The position numbers and the translations under genes are program-made. From Nitrosomonas sp. (GTDB taxonomy: Bacteria > Pseudomonadota > Gammaproteobacteria > Burkholderiales > Nitrosomonadaceae): a stretch of DNA of 64,000 nucleotides. Shown here one piece after another: positions 35,905 to 45,482 of the stretch; the stretch's first letter is position 1, and each line of letters opens with the position of its first letter. The stretch spans positions 682,001 through 746,000 of the forward strand of contig JADJBK010000006.1 in assembly GCA_016703745.1 (NCBI GenBank), written 5' to 3'. The notes beneath the pieces are model-generated. The model searched no databases. It saw nothing but the letters and a program-made list of their open reading frames with translations, and was not told the origin of the DNA.

Positions 35905-38484
35905 TTAGAAGTGGTAACTCCAGGTAGCATTCAATGTCCCCTTGCGATTGAGCTGAAAGCCATTAAAATCCTGGCTTACTGGCTGCAGCCATTCAACTGA
36001 AAAATGATTGCCAGAGAATTTTCCTTTGGGAACCGAAGCATTGATACCAAATCCTATATCCCAAAATCGCCCCCCCTGATTTCCGGGAAAATCCATCGGA
36101 CCGATACGACCATTAAATGAATTAAAATCTCCCTGGATTCTTCCCTGCTGTCTGTATTGTCCTCGCACCGTAGCCGCAAGCCAGTCAGTCAGATGAAAGC
36201 CCCCCCAGGCAGAGGCTTGAAAAATATCACCCAGCCGGTAACCGGAGTCATTCCGGCGTTCCATCCGTTTAGTGCCGGAGAGCTGCGCACCCCAGTACCA
36301 GCGAGTAGCGTTTCCGGTATAAGTCAAATTAGGCAGAAAGTCCCAGGTACCACTACCCTGCTGCATATCAAAATGAATCAGTCCCCCCTCATTTTGGGCG
36401 ATCCGTCTCAACCTCAGCCTGGTATTGCCGGCAGGTGCGCTAACGCCCAGCCCCAGATGAAGTTTATGGTCAGGTAAATCCAATAACCGGAAAAGAGACA
36501 TGGCGATTACGTCACCAATTGCACCGGTTTGATGTGGTGTACCAACATGCTCGTGCGCGCCAAGCACAGGCGGAGGTCGATCTTTCAGTTCACGCAGATT
36601 CATTTCCATATCCATGAACTGTGGCATCAGCATCAGATTCAACCAGCCGGTTGGGGCATACATGATATCGAGCATGTGCATGCGCATATCCATGTAGGCA
36701 GGGGTGAAAGTGCACAGACCCGGACTGCATCCTCCATTGACGATTTCCTGATCATTGGCCCTGTGTGTGTTGTGGCGCATGCCGCCACTCTGGCGGGTGT
36801 ACATGAAACGATAGCCAAGCATGAAGTCACCCGCCTTATCCAGCATATGCCCGAACATAATGCCTGCTGGCAGAGGAGAGAGATTATGCCGGTGCATATC
36901 TGCATGGGTGTCCGCCGTCTTATGATGACCATGCTGTTCACGGTTGAAACGAATGGCATCCATGTCAAGTTTGATAGCCGCATTGGCAACATAGTAATCA
37001 AAATCAGCAAAGCCACTGTTGCCGCCCCCCCCCAGCTTCAAGCTGCTCGCACGAGTGTAGTATTCAAACCCGGCTTCCAGCGCCACCCCGCGCGCAAATC
37101 GTTTGCTGAGAGTGACGCCACCACTTAACGCCCCAAAATCTGATAAGCGATGATCGCTTGAAAAATTTTTCGGCAGTTTATTCAAATCAAAAAAAGTATT
37201 AGTGATTTCACCATCTTCCCCAACAGTTCCTTTTATAAAAGGCTGGTTCGAGATCATGTAGGGTGTATAAAAATTAGCGGAGTCTTGTGAGTAATAGCGA
37301 ATCCGTGGTGTGATAGTCCAGCCGCTTGTCAGCGGCTGGACCCAGTCACTTTCAAACGTGTGGCTGTGAATGCCCCAGTCATCGAATGAAAATTTATAAT
37401 TGATATGCCACGCGGCATCAAGCGGTTGAATATACTGGACCAGTTTACTGCTGAATCCAAATTGATTGCGCAGGTCGGGACGCTGTTCGAGCAGAGCGCG
37501 CAAATCTCCCCTGAGCAGCGCATTCGGATCAGGACTGATCAGATCCGGATCGATAAAAATGGTTGTGACTGCCTTATATGGATTTTCCAGAAATCCACTG
37601 CTGTGGGTATAGCCAAAATCCAGAGTGGCCAGCGAATTTTTACCCAATACTTGCGTGATTCCCAGACCGGAAGTCCAGTCGCGACGATCTCCCTCCAATA
37701 TCACCAGTCTATCGCGCACTTCGAGCCGATCGGCATACCCCAGACTAGTTATATACGAGATCGTATCGTGATCCAATACGGCTGACTGTCGACTGCTGGT
37801 ATATCCTGCCCCCCATTTCACACTCGTCAGCTTCTGATTGAAATCGAATCGACCGCTGGCGCGACCATAAACCGAATCGTAATCCCGTTCATGCGAAAGC
37901 CCACCGCTCAGATTCAATGCCGCCTCATCCCATTCATAAGCCAACCCAAAATCACCCTGGCCACGGGTTTCCGGAGATGCTGACGAGAGCACCAGTACGG
38001 TTCGCGGATCCACTACCTGTTTCCCCTGGGCATCGATACCAATCGGATTGAGATCGCGATCCAGCGTTACAGTGCCATTGACATAAGGGGATGCTCCTGA
38101 CACGGCCTCACCCGTTTTCAGGGTGCGATTAAACGAACGATTACCCGCATTGGAAGCCAGTGGCACCATGCTGACCGGCGTAGCGCCCGACCAGGTGTCC
38201 TGCGTATAGGCAAACGACAGTTTCAAGCGGTCATGGATGAAAAATGATCCGCTACCATGCAGGGTATCCACCACAATCGGACTCAAATCACTTTTAACGG
38301 AATAGAGATCGCGTTTGCCTTCCTGATAACGGCTATACTGAAAATTGATGCCGCTCCCGTTACCCGGATTGACTACCTGCGCCTGTGCAGGGGCTGTCAA
38401 TAATCCTGGCAGCACCAGCGCTGTGGATGTCAGGGTTCGTAAAAGGGGACTGTCTGGAAATTTTTTTTTGGATTGACTGGACAA
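35905..38484 (-). CDS. Outer-membrane protein: DUF3570 barrel fused to a Met/His-rich second barrel
   Basis: The 859-residue protein has a signal peptide (about 1-36, ending APAQAQ). Residues 40-510 match DUF3570, predicted outer-membrane beta barrels (GINFQYSRYQEGKRDLYSVK, LKLSFAYTQDTWSGATP). Residues about 535-859 are a second barrel-like region ending WSYHF. The join (510-535) is His-rich (EQHGHHKTADTHADMHRH), and the region after it is very Met-rich (YMDMRMHMLDIMY, MLMPQFMDMEMN), as in copper-binding proteins. It is the last gene of a four-gene minus-strand cluster with the DUF4266 lipoprotein and a TlpA thioredoxin. I infer copper or other soft-metal handling at the outer membrane. Elsewhere the two barrels might be separate genes. 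Confidence 0.75.
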   Translation of the reverse strand: MSSQSKKKFPDSPLLRTLTSTALVLPGLLTAPAQAQVVNPGNGSGINFQYSRYQEGKRDLYSVKSDLSPIVVDTLHGSGSFFIHDRLKLSFAYTQDTWSGATPVSMVPLASNAGNRSFNRTLKTGEAVSGASPYVNGTVTLDRDLNPIGIDAQGKQVVDPRTVLVLSSASPETRGQGDFGLAYEWDEAALNLSGGLSHERDYDSVYGRASGRFDFNQKLTSVKWGAGYTSSRQSAVLDHDTISYITSLGYADRLEVRDRLVILEGDRRDWTSGLGITQVLGKNSLATLDFGYTHSSGFLENPYKAVTTIFIDPDLISPDPNALLRGDLRALLEQRPDLRNQFGFSSKLVQYIQPLDAAWHINYKFSFDDWGIHSHTFESDWVQPLTSGWTITPRIRYYSQDSANFYTPYMISNQPFIKGTVGEDGEITNTFFDLNKLPKNFSSDHRLSDFGALSGGVTLSKRFARGVALEAGFEYYTRASSLKLGGGGNSGFADFDYYVANAAIKLDMDAIRFNREQHGHHKTADTHADMHRHNLSPLPAGIMFGHMLDKAGDFMLGYRFMYTRQSGGMRHNTHRANDQEIVNGGCSPGLCTFTPAYMDMRMHMLDIMYAPTGWLNLMLMPQFMDMEMNLRELKDRPPPVLGAHEHVGTPHQTGAIGDVIAMSLFRLLDLPDHKLHLGLGVSAPAGNTRLRLRRIAQNEGGLIHFDMQQGSGTWDFLPNLTYTGNATRWYWGAQLSGTKRMERRNDSGYRLGDIFQASAWGGFHLTDWLAATVRGQYRQQGRIQGDFNSFNGRIGPMDFPGNQGGRFWDIGFGINASVPKGKFSGNHFSVEWLQPVSQDFNGFQLNRKGTLNATWSYHF

Positions 38485-38576
38485 TCGTGAATCCTTTTTT
38501 AAGGAGGGTAGTTGTGGCGTAGTATCCGCAGCTGTGCTAATGAGAAGCGTGATTCTGCTTCAGGCAAAAAGCTGTC

Positions 38577-38804
38577 TCAGTAACAGCCGCACCCCCCGCC
38601 ACCGCCATCAGAATGGGCATTCGCACCGGCCTCCCGACTGCTGTAATTATGCGCGCGCGTATTCGCCTGTAAGGGATGAGGCTCAAGCGCCATCTGGGGC
38701 TTGGCCAGATTGCCCCGCTCCCAGGCGGCTACTTGTACACATCCCGTAAGGACACCGACGACTAGCAGCAAGCATAGCCACCTTCCCATAAGATAGATGT
38801 TCAT
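38577..38804 (-). CDS. DUF4266 lipoprotein with Gly/Cys tail
   Basis: A 75-residue lipoprotein. The lipobox LTGC puts the lipidated cysteine at residue 22. The mature part holds the DUF4266 pattern VAAWERGNLAKPQMALEP and ends in the unusual tail GGGGGCGCY. The Gly-Cys tail is conserved in the family and looks like a metal site or a site of modification; its function is not established. It lies about 90 bp upstream of the DUF3570 gene and 45 bp downstream of the TlpA gene. Confidence 0.85.
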   Translation of the reverse strand: MNIYLMGRWLCLLLVVGVLTGCVQVAAWERGNLAKPQMALEPHPLQANTRAHNYSSREAGANAHSDGGGGGCGCY

Positions 38805-38849
38805 GAATTAAGTTATGGTATGTGATTAAGACGAGTCATCAGTACATCA

Positions 38850-39395
38850 TCAGATAGCTTCTGCCAGCAACGCATCAATCAGCTCGCGCATCAGATCCGT
38901 TTCACCGGGACGAAAGCCACGATGAATATGACGGATAAATCCCCGCTTATCGATGAGGTAAGTAGACGGCATGGCAATGACATTGAAATCCGCCGCGCAG
39001 TGCTTCTCGCGATCAAACATTACCGTAAACTGTGGTGGCATTTTCTGCAAGAAGTGATCGGCATCTCCTTGTTTCTCATCGAGATTAACACCAATTACCT
39101 CAAGTCCGCGTTCATGAAAATCTGCAAAAAGCTGATTCATGAAGGGAAAGGACTGGATGCAGGGTGGACACCACGATGCCCAGAAATCGATATAGATAAC
39201 CTTCCCCCGCATGGATTCCCAGCCTGATACGGGCGCACCATCCATCTGATAAAGATGGCAGGCTGGCGGCAGGGTATTTCCCTCAAAATGCGCAAAACAC
39301 GGAATCGCCGCCAGCAGCAGACAAAACAGTAGTCCGCGTAATTCCCTCCCTACAGCAGAGTATTTCCCTCGTATCCACCATCCACAACCGGTCAT
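38850..39395 (-). CDS. TlpA-like periplasmic thiol-disulfide oxidoreductase
   Basis: A 181-residue thioredoxin-fold protein with one N-terminal hydrophobic segment (about 20-35). The active site is WASWCPPC (Cys75 and Cys78-79 region), and the cis-proline loop is AMPSTYLID. It resembles TlpA/ResA-type reductants that reduce cysteines of secreted proteins. Its place between a DUF4266 lipoprotein with two terminal cysteines and a small secreted protein suggests it keeps these thiols reduced or loads metal; that is inference. Confidence 0.88.
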   Translation of the reverse strand: MTGCGWWIRGKYSAVGRELRGLLFCLLLAAIPCFAHFEGNTLPPACHLYQMDGAPVSGWESMRGKVIYIDFWASWCPPCIQSFPFMNQLFADFHERGLEVIGVNLDEKQGDADHFLQKMPPQFTVMFDREKHCAADFNVIAMPSTYLIDKRGFIRHIHRGFRPGETDLMRELIDALLAEAI

Positions 39396-39445
39396 GGCAT
39401 ATCCCTTGAGAAAAATAACGCGTCTATCTGGTTGCCGTCCAAAGA

Positions 39446-39913
39446 TTACTGATAATGCGTAAGACTGAGACTCGTGCCCGTATGTATACCATTTGCCGCT
39501 TCACAGTGATAGGTAATGTTGACATTACGTAACCCAGGACGGGTCTTATTGACGACCATGAAATATGTGCCCTCTCCTCCCTCAAGCTTGACCGGCAGGC
39601 TGGGTTCATTGTCACCCTGAGTCGTATCCGTGGTGCTGATCGCGCGGCCACCTTTGAAGAGTGTCAGCGTCACCTGCATGCCTTCCACGAACGGATTGGA
39701 GGCGTCATCGCGAACAGTGGCAAATAAATGATTAGCCTTGCCAGTGCCATCATCCAGACAGGCGACAGCCGCGACAGCAGTAAAAGAAGGAACATTGCCT
39801 TCCGGATCGATCGGCCCGGAAACCTCGTGGGCTTGCGCCACTCCCGTAGCCATCAGCATGAAAATGGCTGACAGCAGCCCCGTCAACCCCGTATTGCGAA
39901 CTGGTAATAACAT
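39446..39913 (-). CDS. Small secreted protein of the DUF3570/DUF4266 cluster
   Basis: A 155-residue exported protein (signal peptide ending GVAQAHE). The mature part looks like an Ig-like or cupredoxin-like beta sandwich (ANHLFATVRDDASNPFVEGM, VTLTLFKGG, GEGTYFMVVNKT) with two cysteines, at VACLDD and YHCEA, that could pair. The ATG at 39913 is preferred because AGGAG lies just upstream; an earlier in-frame start 30 bases up has no such site. It is the first gene of the cluster, about 50 bp ahead of the TlpA gene. The family is not recognised. Confidence 0.78.
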   Translation of the reverse strand: MLLPVRNTGLTGLLSAIFMLMATGVAQAHEVSGPIDPEGNVPSFTAVAAVACLDDGTGKANHLFATVRDDASNPFVEGMQVTLTLFKGGRAISTTDTTQGDNEPSLPVKLEGGEGTYFMVVNKTRPGLRNVNITYHCEAANGIHTGTSLSLTHYQ

Positions 39914-40071
39914 GGTTTTCTCCTGTAATGCGGTTAACTGCAAAATTATCTTGATCTATAAGTCCAATCAGATTAATGCCCAGCCAATCTGGGCATGACA
40001 GCCTTGAACGTCTGCGTGTCTCACCCTGTTAATTTATTAGGCTATGTCATCATTAATTGTTGACCACTGCA

Positions 40072-40665
40072 ACTAAACAACCACCAGCTAAAGCTGGTGG
40101 GTTAGTGACAATGACTAAAGTCAGGATACGGGTCTTAAGACCCGTTTAGCTTTCGGTACTGAAATTATCATCACCTTTAGGTTCAAAATGATGCTCCAAA
40201 TAGTTTTGGATCATCTCTTCTGTCAGCTCTCCTGATGTTACACAAAAGTACCCTCGCGCCCAAAAATGGCGCCCCCAGTAGCGTTTTTTTAAGTCCGGAA
40301 AACTTTCAAACAACTTCGTAGAAGTTCTGCCTTTGATGCGCCTCATTATTTCGCTGGGCGCCATGTTTGGTGGCGCAGATACCAATACATGTATATGATC
40401 CTGACTGACAACACCTTTCAGAATTTCTATTTCAAATGCCTCGCACGTCTGCCTTATCAGTTCCCTGACCTTCAGCCCTATGTCACCTCTCAGTACCTTA
40501 TAGCGATATTTTGTTACAAATACAAAATGGTACTGTATCTTGAAAACTGTGTGACTTCCATAACGATAGTCCATGATACTCCCCTACTTTTTTTAGCATC
40601 ATGGTACGTCCAATATTTTAAAAGATAAATCTTACCGCCTTAAAGGCGGTGGTTTTAACCTTACT
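40072..40665 (-). mobile_element. IS200-type insertion sequence
   Basis: A tnpA-only IS200/IS605-family element of about 0.6 kb. Typical subterminal palindromes are seen: CCACCAGC/GCTGGTGG at 40081-40100 near one end and CCGCC/GGCGG (40634-40648) near the other. A third hairpin (ACGGGTCTTAAGACCCGT, 40128-40145) lies at the end of tnpA. IS200 makes no target duplication, so the outer limits are approximate. Confidence 0.85.
40146..40574 (-). CDS. tnpA: IS200/IS605-family Y1 (HUH) transposase TnpA
   Basis: The 142-residue transposase starts MDYRYGSHTVFKIQYHFVF, has the HUH motif in QDHIHVLVSAPP and the nucleophilic tyrosine in EEMIQNYLEHH. It is full length. It moves single-stranded DNA as a dimer, recognising the end hairpins. 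No TnpB guide nuclease accompanies it. Confidence 0.95.
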   Translation of the reverse strand: MDYRYGSHTVFKIQYHFVFVTKYRYKVLRGDIGLKVRELIRQTCEAFEIEILKGVVSQDHIHVLVSAPPNMAPSEIMRRIKGRTSTKLFESFPDLKKRYWGRHFWARGYFCVTSGELTEEMIQNYLEHHFEPKGDDNFSTES

Positions 40666-40679
40666 TCGGACTAATAAAC

Positions 40680-41164
40680 ACAATTTATCATTTATAAACA
40701 AGTCATTAACCAAAAAACCAATAATTAATATTTTCTTTCAAATTCATTGGGTTACATGACCACCACTAACTAACGATGACATAGCCATTTATTAAATTAT
40801 TATGATTCCCTGATTTGGCCACTCCTAAAAAAACCAGCCGGATCCCAAAGAATCGGGTTAATTATCAGACGTGAATTATTAAATAGCAATGCGACAAATT
40901 GTCGCACCCTCTGTTACTACCATCTCGCAGCCAGAGATTTACTGTATTAACCAAATGATTATTAATCGTTAATTATTATCAGGTCTACCCGCTGGATGAC
41001 AAAATGATAGGCAAAGTAATTGAGATCAAAGCCCGCCAGCCGCAGAGAATGCGGCTCCGCCGACAATCCCGGAACGCCGCAGGGGTTGAGGATCACCTCA
41101 ATCCTGTGGGTCATCGATTAACTGTTGCAGTTGGTTCTTGAATCTGCCCAGCGTGGAATATTTA
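40680..41164. other. AT-rich gap between IS200 and alaS
   Basis: No well-supported gene is present. On the minus strand an ATG at 41114 opens a 50-codon frame down to 40962 with the stretch SAEPHSLRLAGF, vaguely like a PEP-CTERM tail, but no basic end follows and no ribosome binding site is clear. The rest (40680-40960) is AT-rich with nothing recognisable. Confidence 0.4.
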
Positions 41165-43756
41165 TCATGTATTTCGCTCCACCCAACCCGCAACACTGGC
41201 AAGCGCTTGTGGCAGATTTTCGGGGAGTGTACCGCCAGCCTGCGCCATGTCGCCACGCCCACCGCCCTTACCACCGACTTGCTGCGCAACGAAATTGATC
41301 AGGTCACCCGCTTTGAGCTGGCCGGTTAATTCTTCCGAAACCCCTGCAATCAAACTGACTTTAGTATTTTCAACCACTCCGAGCACGACAACACAAGGTT
41401 TTAACCTGGATTTGAAATTATCAAGCATCTCACGCAGGTTTTTGCTATTCGCATTATCCAGCGCAATCGCCAGCACGTTGATTCCTTTGACCGACTGTGC
41501 CTGATCGATCAATGATGCACCTTGCAGGCTTGCCAGCTTCGATTGCAACGTGCCGAGCTCTTTCTCCATTTGTTTAACATGATCCAGCATCTGCGCCAGC
41601 TTGACAGTCATTTCCTGGGGAGATACTTTTAGCAAACCAGCCGCTTCCCGTAATTCCCGTTCCTGTTGCTGGGTATGCTCAAGAGCGGCTTCTCCGGTCA
41701 GTGCTTCGATACGGCGAATACCGGCGGCGATACCGGATTCGGCAACCATTCGGAAGTATCCGATTGCGCCGCAACGGGCAACATGCGTGCCACCGCACAA
41801 TTCTGTCGAAAAATCCCCCATCGCCACCACACGCACTTCGTCCTCATATTTCTCGTTGAAAAGTGCCATCGCACCTTGCTTCACTGCCTCATCATAGGCC
41901 ATCAGCCGTGTTGCTACTTCATGATTCTGCCGGATCTGCGCATTGACAATGTTCTCGACGGCATGAATCTCATCTGGCTGCATGGCGTGATAATGAGAAA
42001 AATCAAAACGCAATCGATTGGCATTAACCAGCGAACCTTTTTGCGTTACATGCTGACCCAACACCTGCCGCAGCGCAGCGTGCAGCAAATGGGTGGCAGA
42101 ATGATTGCAGGCCGTGCTGGCACGTTTTTGCGCATCCACTCTGGCAATTATCTTGTCACCCACAACAATTCGCCCATGGCCAAGCACACCCTTATGGGCA
42201 AAAACGTGCGACTGCAATTTCTGCGTATCCGTCACCACAAAGGTGCCGCTACTAGACAACAGCTCGCCGCTATCCCCTGCCTGCCCACCGGACTCAGCAT
42301 AAAAAGGGGTATGGTCCAGCACGATCATGGCTTCCTCACCCGCCTCGACAAAATCAGCGGGGATATCCTGCTTATAAACTGCCTGGATCATGGCTTCCTG
42401 TTGCAGTGAATCATAACCATGAAACTGCGTCAGCACACCATGGTAGCGAATGCCGGATTGCATGCTGAATTTACCGCTGGCACGGGCACGCTCCCGCTGT
42501 TGCATCATCGCTGCCTCGAATCCGGTCTGATCGATACCGATACCGCGTTCCCTGGCAATATCTGCCGTCAGATCAACCGGGAAACCAAAGGTATCGTACA
42601 AACGGAACACCACCTCGCCCGCAAGCTGCTTTTTTTCTTTGGCAAGCTCTGCTTCCAGGATCTGCATGCCATTTTCCAGTGTTTCCGCAAAACGTTCCTC
42701 TTCCTGCTTCAGCACCATCTCGACATGCGCTTTGGTTGCCAGCAATTCGGGGTAAGCCTGCCCCATGCACTCAACCAGCGCATTTACCAGCAAATGGAAA
42801 AACGGCTGTTTTTGCTCCAGCTGATAACCATGGCGAATCGCGCGGCGGATAATGCGACGCAATACATAACCCCGACCTTCATTGCCAGGAATGACGCCAT
42901 CCGCAATCAGGAACGCACAGGCGCGGATATGATCGCTGATTACTTTAAGTGAATTATGGGTCAAATCCGTGGTGCGCGTCGCCTTAGCGGCAGCCTGGAT
43001 TAGATCCTGAAACAGGTCAATCTCATAATTGCTGTGCACCCCCTGCATCACAGCGGCGATCCGTTCCAACCCCATACCGGTATCGACCGAAGGTTTGGGC
43101 AGCGGATGCAACACTCCTTCACTGTCCCGGTTATATTGCATGAACACCAGATTCCAGATTTCGATGAAACGGTCGCCATCCGCGTTTTCTGATCCGGGCG
43201 GGCCACCAGCAATTTCTGAACCATGATCATAAAAAATTTCGGAGCAAGGCCCACATGGCCCGGTATCGCCCATCTGCCAGAAATTATCGGACGTTGCGAT
43301 ACGCACAAAACGCGCAGGGGGGACTCCAACTTCATTTAGCCAGATATCGGCAGCCTCATCGTCTTCCGCATAAACTGTCACCCATAGTTTTTCTTCAGGA
43401 ATGCACAGGGTAGTGGTTAGAAATTCCCAGGCAAACAGAATGGCATTACGCTTGAAGTAATCACCGAAGCTGAAATTACCCAACATTTCAAAAAAGGTAT
43501 GATGGCGCGCGGTATAACCGACATTTTCAAGATCGTTGTGCTTACCACCGGCACGCACACAACGCTGGGCGCTGGTGGCGCGAACATAGGATCGGGTTTC
43601 CTTGCCAAGAAAAATATCCTTGAATTGCACCATACCCGCATTGGTAAAAAGCAGCGTGGGATCCTTTCCTGGCACTAGTGAACTGGACGAAATGACGGCG
43701 TGCCCATGTGACTCAAAGAATCCCAGAAATTTTTGCCTGATTTCACTGCTTTTCAT
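41165..43756 (-). CDS. alaS: Alanyl-tRNA synthetase
   Basis: The 863-residue class II synthetase charges tRNA-Ala. The N-terminal catalytic domain shows the motif 1 to 3 regions (SSSLVPGKDPTLLFTNAGMV, RHHTFFEMLGNFSFGDYFK when read in parts). The editing domain keeps the zinc-binding pattern HSATHLLHAALR and CGGTHVARCG. The C-Ala domain ends GGGRGDMAQAGG. It is downstream of recX by 25 bp in the common recA-recX-alaS order. Confidence 0.97.
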   Translation of the reverse strand: MKSSEIRQKFLGFFESHGHAVISSSSLVPGKDPTLLFTNAGMVQFKDIFLGKETRSYVRATSAQRCVRAGGKHNDLENVGYTARHHTFFEMLGNFSFGDYFKRNAILFAWEFLTTTLCIPEEKLWVTVYAEDDEAADIWLNEVGVPPARFVRIATSDNFWQMGDTGPCGPCSEIFYDHGSEIAGGPPGSENADGDRFIEIWNLVFMQYNRDSEGVLHPLPKPSVDTGMGLERIAAVMQGVHSNYEIDLFQDLIQAAAKATRTTDLTHNSLKVISDHIRACAFLIADGVIPGNEGRGYVLRRIIRRAIRHGYQLEQKQPFFHLLVNALVECMGQAYPELLATKAHVEMVLKQEEERFAETLENGMQILEAELAKEKKQLAGEVVFRLYDTFGFPVDLTADIARERGIGIDQTGFEAAMMQQRERARASGKFSMQSGIRYHGVLTQFHGYDSLQQEAMIQAVYKQDIPADFVEAGEEAMIVLDHTPFYAESGGQAGDSGELLSSSGTFVVTDTQKLQSHVFAHKGVLGHGRIVVGDKIIARVDAQKRASTACNHSATHLLHAALRQVLGQHVTQKGSLVNANRLRFDFSHYHAMQPDEIHAVENIVNAQIRQNHEVATRLMAYDEAVKQGAMALFNEKYEDEVRVVAMGDFSTELCGGTHVARCGAIGYFRMVAESGIAAGIRRIEALTGEAALEHTQQQERELREAAGLLKVSPQEMTVKLAQMLDHVKQMEKELGTLQSKLASLQGASLIDQAQSVKGINVLAIALDNANSKNLREMLDNFKSRLKPCVVVLGVVENTKVSLIAGVSEELTGQLKAGDLINFVAQQVGGKGGGRGDMAQAGGTLPENLPQALASVAGWVERNT

Positions 43757-43781
43757 AATTTTGCCAATGTTGTTGATAGCA

Positions 43782-44240
43782 TCAATCCTGATGACGTGTT
43801 TTTTCTGCCTTAATCAGCACCTGACCAATTACGTCAAATGAAAAACCTCTACCCGCCAAATAGCGCTCCTGCTTACCGCGCTCCGCGTGACTGGCCGGTG
43901 CGACCCCAAATTTTTTGCTCCATATTGCCTGCGCACTGGAAAATTCCGTGGCCTTAAGATCTTCCAGTGCAGCGGCGATTAAATGATCGGCAATACCTTT
44001 TTCCTGCAATTCAAACACGATGCGCCTGCTGCCATAGCGCTTTCTGCGCGAATGTAAAATCTGCTCTACTGCTCGCTCATCTGAAAGTAAATTACGCTGC
44101 TCAAGTGAATCCAGCAGGCTGGTCAATACATCAGGTGTTGGGGCATGTTCGGCCAGCTTCGTCTGCAATTCCAACCGGGAGTGCTCGCGCTGCGCCAATA
44201 GTTTCAGGGCCCGCGCCATCAATCCAGGCTGGTTATTCAT
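43782..44240 (-). CDS. recX: Regulatory protein RecX
   Basis: A 152-residue RecX, which binds RecA filaments and limits their activity. Typical three-helix repeats are seen (ALKLLAQREHSRLELQTKL, RKRYGSRRIVFELQEKGI, AERGKQERYLAGRGFSFDVI). Its start overlaps the recA stop by 4 bp (ATGA), so it is translationally coupled. Confidence 0.95.
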   Translation of the reverse strand: MNNQPGLMARALKLLAQREHSRLELQTKLAEHAPTPDVLTSLLDSLEQRNLLSDERAVEQILHSRRKRYGSRRIVFELQEKGIADHLIAAALEDLKATEFSSAQAIWSKKFGVAPASHAERGKQERYLAGRGFSFDVIGQVLIKAEKTRHQD

Positions 44241-45265
44241 GATGCAACCGAAGATTGCTCCGGTTGATTAGCTTCGACTAATCCGACAGCCGTGCGAATT
44301 TTAGCTTCAATTTCCTGTGCCAGAGTTTTATGCGCTTTTAAATAGTCACGCACATTGTCCCTGCCCTGCCCGATTTTCTCGCCATTATAGGCATACCAGG
44401 CACCCGATTTTTCAATCAGCTTATGCAGCACCCCCAGCTCGATGATTTCACTTTCGCGCGAAATTCCCTCACCGTAGAGAATATCAAATTCAGCTTGTTT
44501 AAATGGTGGCGCTACTTTGTTTTTGACAATCTTGACGCGCGTCTCGTTACCAATGATTTCTTCTCCGCGTTTAATCGAACCGGTTCGACGAATATCCAGC
44601 CGCACGGAAGCATAAAATTTTAACGCATTGCCGCCAGTAGTAGTCTCGGGGCTGCCAAACATTACCCCGATTTTCATACGAATTTGATTGATAAAAATAA
44701 CCATTGTGTTGGTACGCTTGATATTCGCGGTCAATTTACGCAGCGCCTGAGACATCAGTCTCGCTTGAAGCCCCATCTGCGGCTCTCCCATTTCACCTTC
44801 GATCTCGGCGCGTGGCGTCAACGCGGCTACTGAATCCACGACCACCACATCGACCGATCCGGAGCGTACCAACATATCGGTAATTTCGAGCGCCTGCTCA
44901 CCGTTATCCGGTTGTGAAATCAGCAGGTCCTGCACATGCACGCCAATTTTCTGCGCATATTGTGGATCCAGAGCATGCTCCGCATCGATAAAGGCCGCTG
45001 TCCCGCCTATCTTCTGCATTTCGGCAATCACCTGTAACGTCAGCGTTGTTTTTCCGGATGATTCCGGCCCATAAATCTCGATTACCCGTCCGCGCGGCAA
45101 CCCACCCACACCCAGCGCAATGTCCAACCCCAGCGATCCGGTCGAAACCACCTGAATATCCCTGGCAATATCGCTGTCGCCCATGCGCATGATCGACCCT
45201 TTGCCATACTGTTTTTCGATTTGAGCCAGCGCAGCAGAAAGCGCCTTATTTCTATTTTCGTCCAT
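44237..45265 (-). CDS. recA: Recombinase RecA
   Basis: The 342-residue RecA mediates homologous recombination and SOS induction. Walker A is GPESSGKTTLT, Walker B VVVVDSVAAL, with the L1 region GEMGEPQMGLQARLMSQALR and the L2 region GNALKFYAS. The upstream gap (45266-45482) is shared with divergent adk. I could not find a convincing CTGT-N8-ACAG LexA site in it. Confidence 0.98.
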   Translation of the reverse strand: MDENRNKALSAALAQIEKQYGKGSIMRMGDSDIARDIQVVSTGSLGLDIALGVGGLPRGRVIEIYGPESSGKTTLTLQVIAEMQKIGGTAAFIDAEHALDPQYAQKIGVHVQDLLISQPDNGEQALEITDMLVRSGSVDVVVVDSVAALTPRAEIEGEMGEPQMGLQARLMSQALRKLTANIKRTNTMVIFINQIRMKIGVMFGSPETTTGGNALKFYASVRLDIRRTGSIKRGEEIIGNETRVKIVKNKVAPPFKQAEFDILYGEGISRESEIIELGVLHKLIEKSGAWYAYNGEKIGQGRDNVRDYLKAHKTLAQEIEAKIRTAVGLVEANQPEQSSVAS

Positions 45266-45482
45266 AGTCTTTCCCGAGAAGAAGCGGTTAAATTATCGCA
45301 TAGTCAACTGAAAAATATGCGCATGACAGCTGTAGCCATGCCATGCATCTGAAACCCATCAAAAACTTCAAGAATCCCGTTGCGTGGGATATAATTCGCA
45401 GGCTGTTGCCAGGAGCATGAGTTGAGATTCCTCGGCAAACTTCCTATCTCATCAAAAGATTCATGACACAAGGAGGCACACC

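Noticed and set aside
40962..41114. A 50-codon minus-strand gene with a PEP-CTERM-like tail
   Set aside because: It has EPxSLxLxG-like spacing but no transmembrane stretch, no basic end and no convincing ribosome binding site.
41666..42409. 247-codon plus-strand frame inside alaS
   Set aside because: Antisense shadow of the alaS coding sequence with no recognisable motif.
45266..45482. LexA (SOS) box upstream of recA
   Set aside because: CTG and ACAG pieces are present near 45300-45330 but not with the expected spacing.
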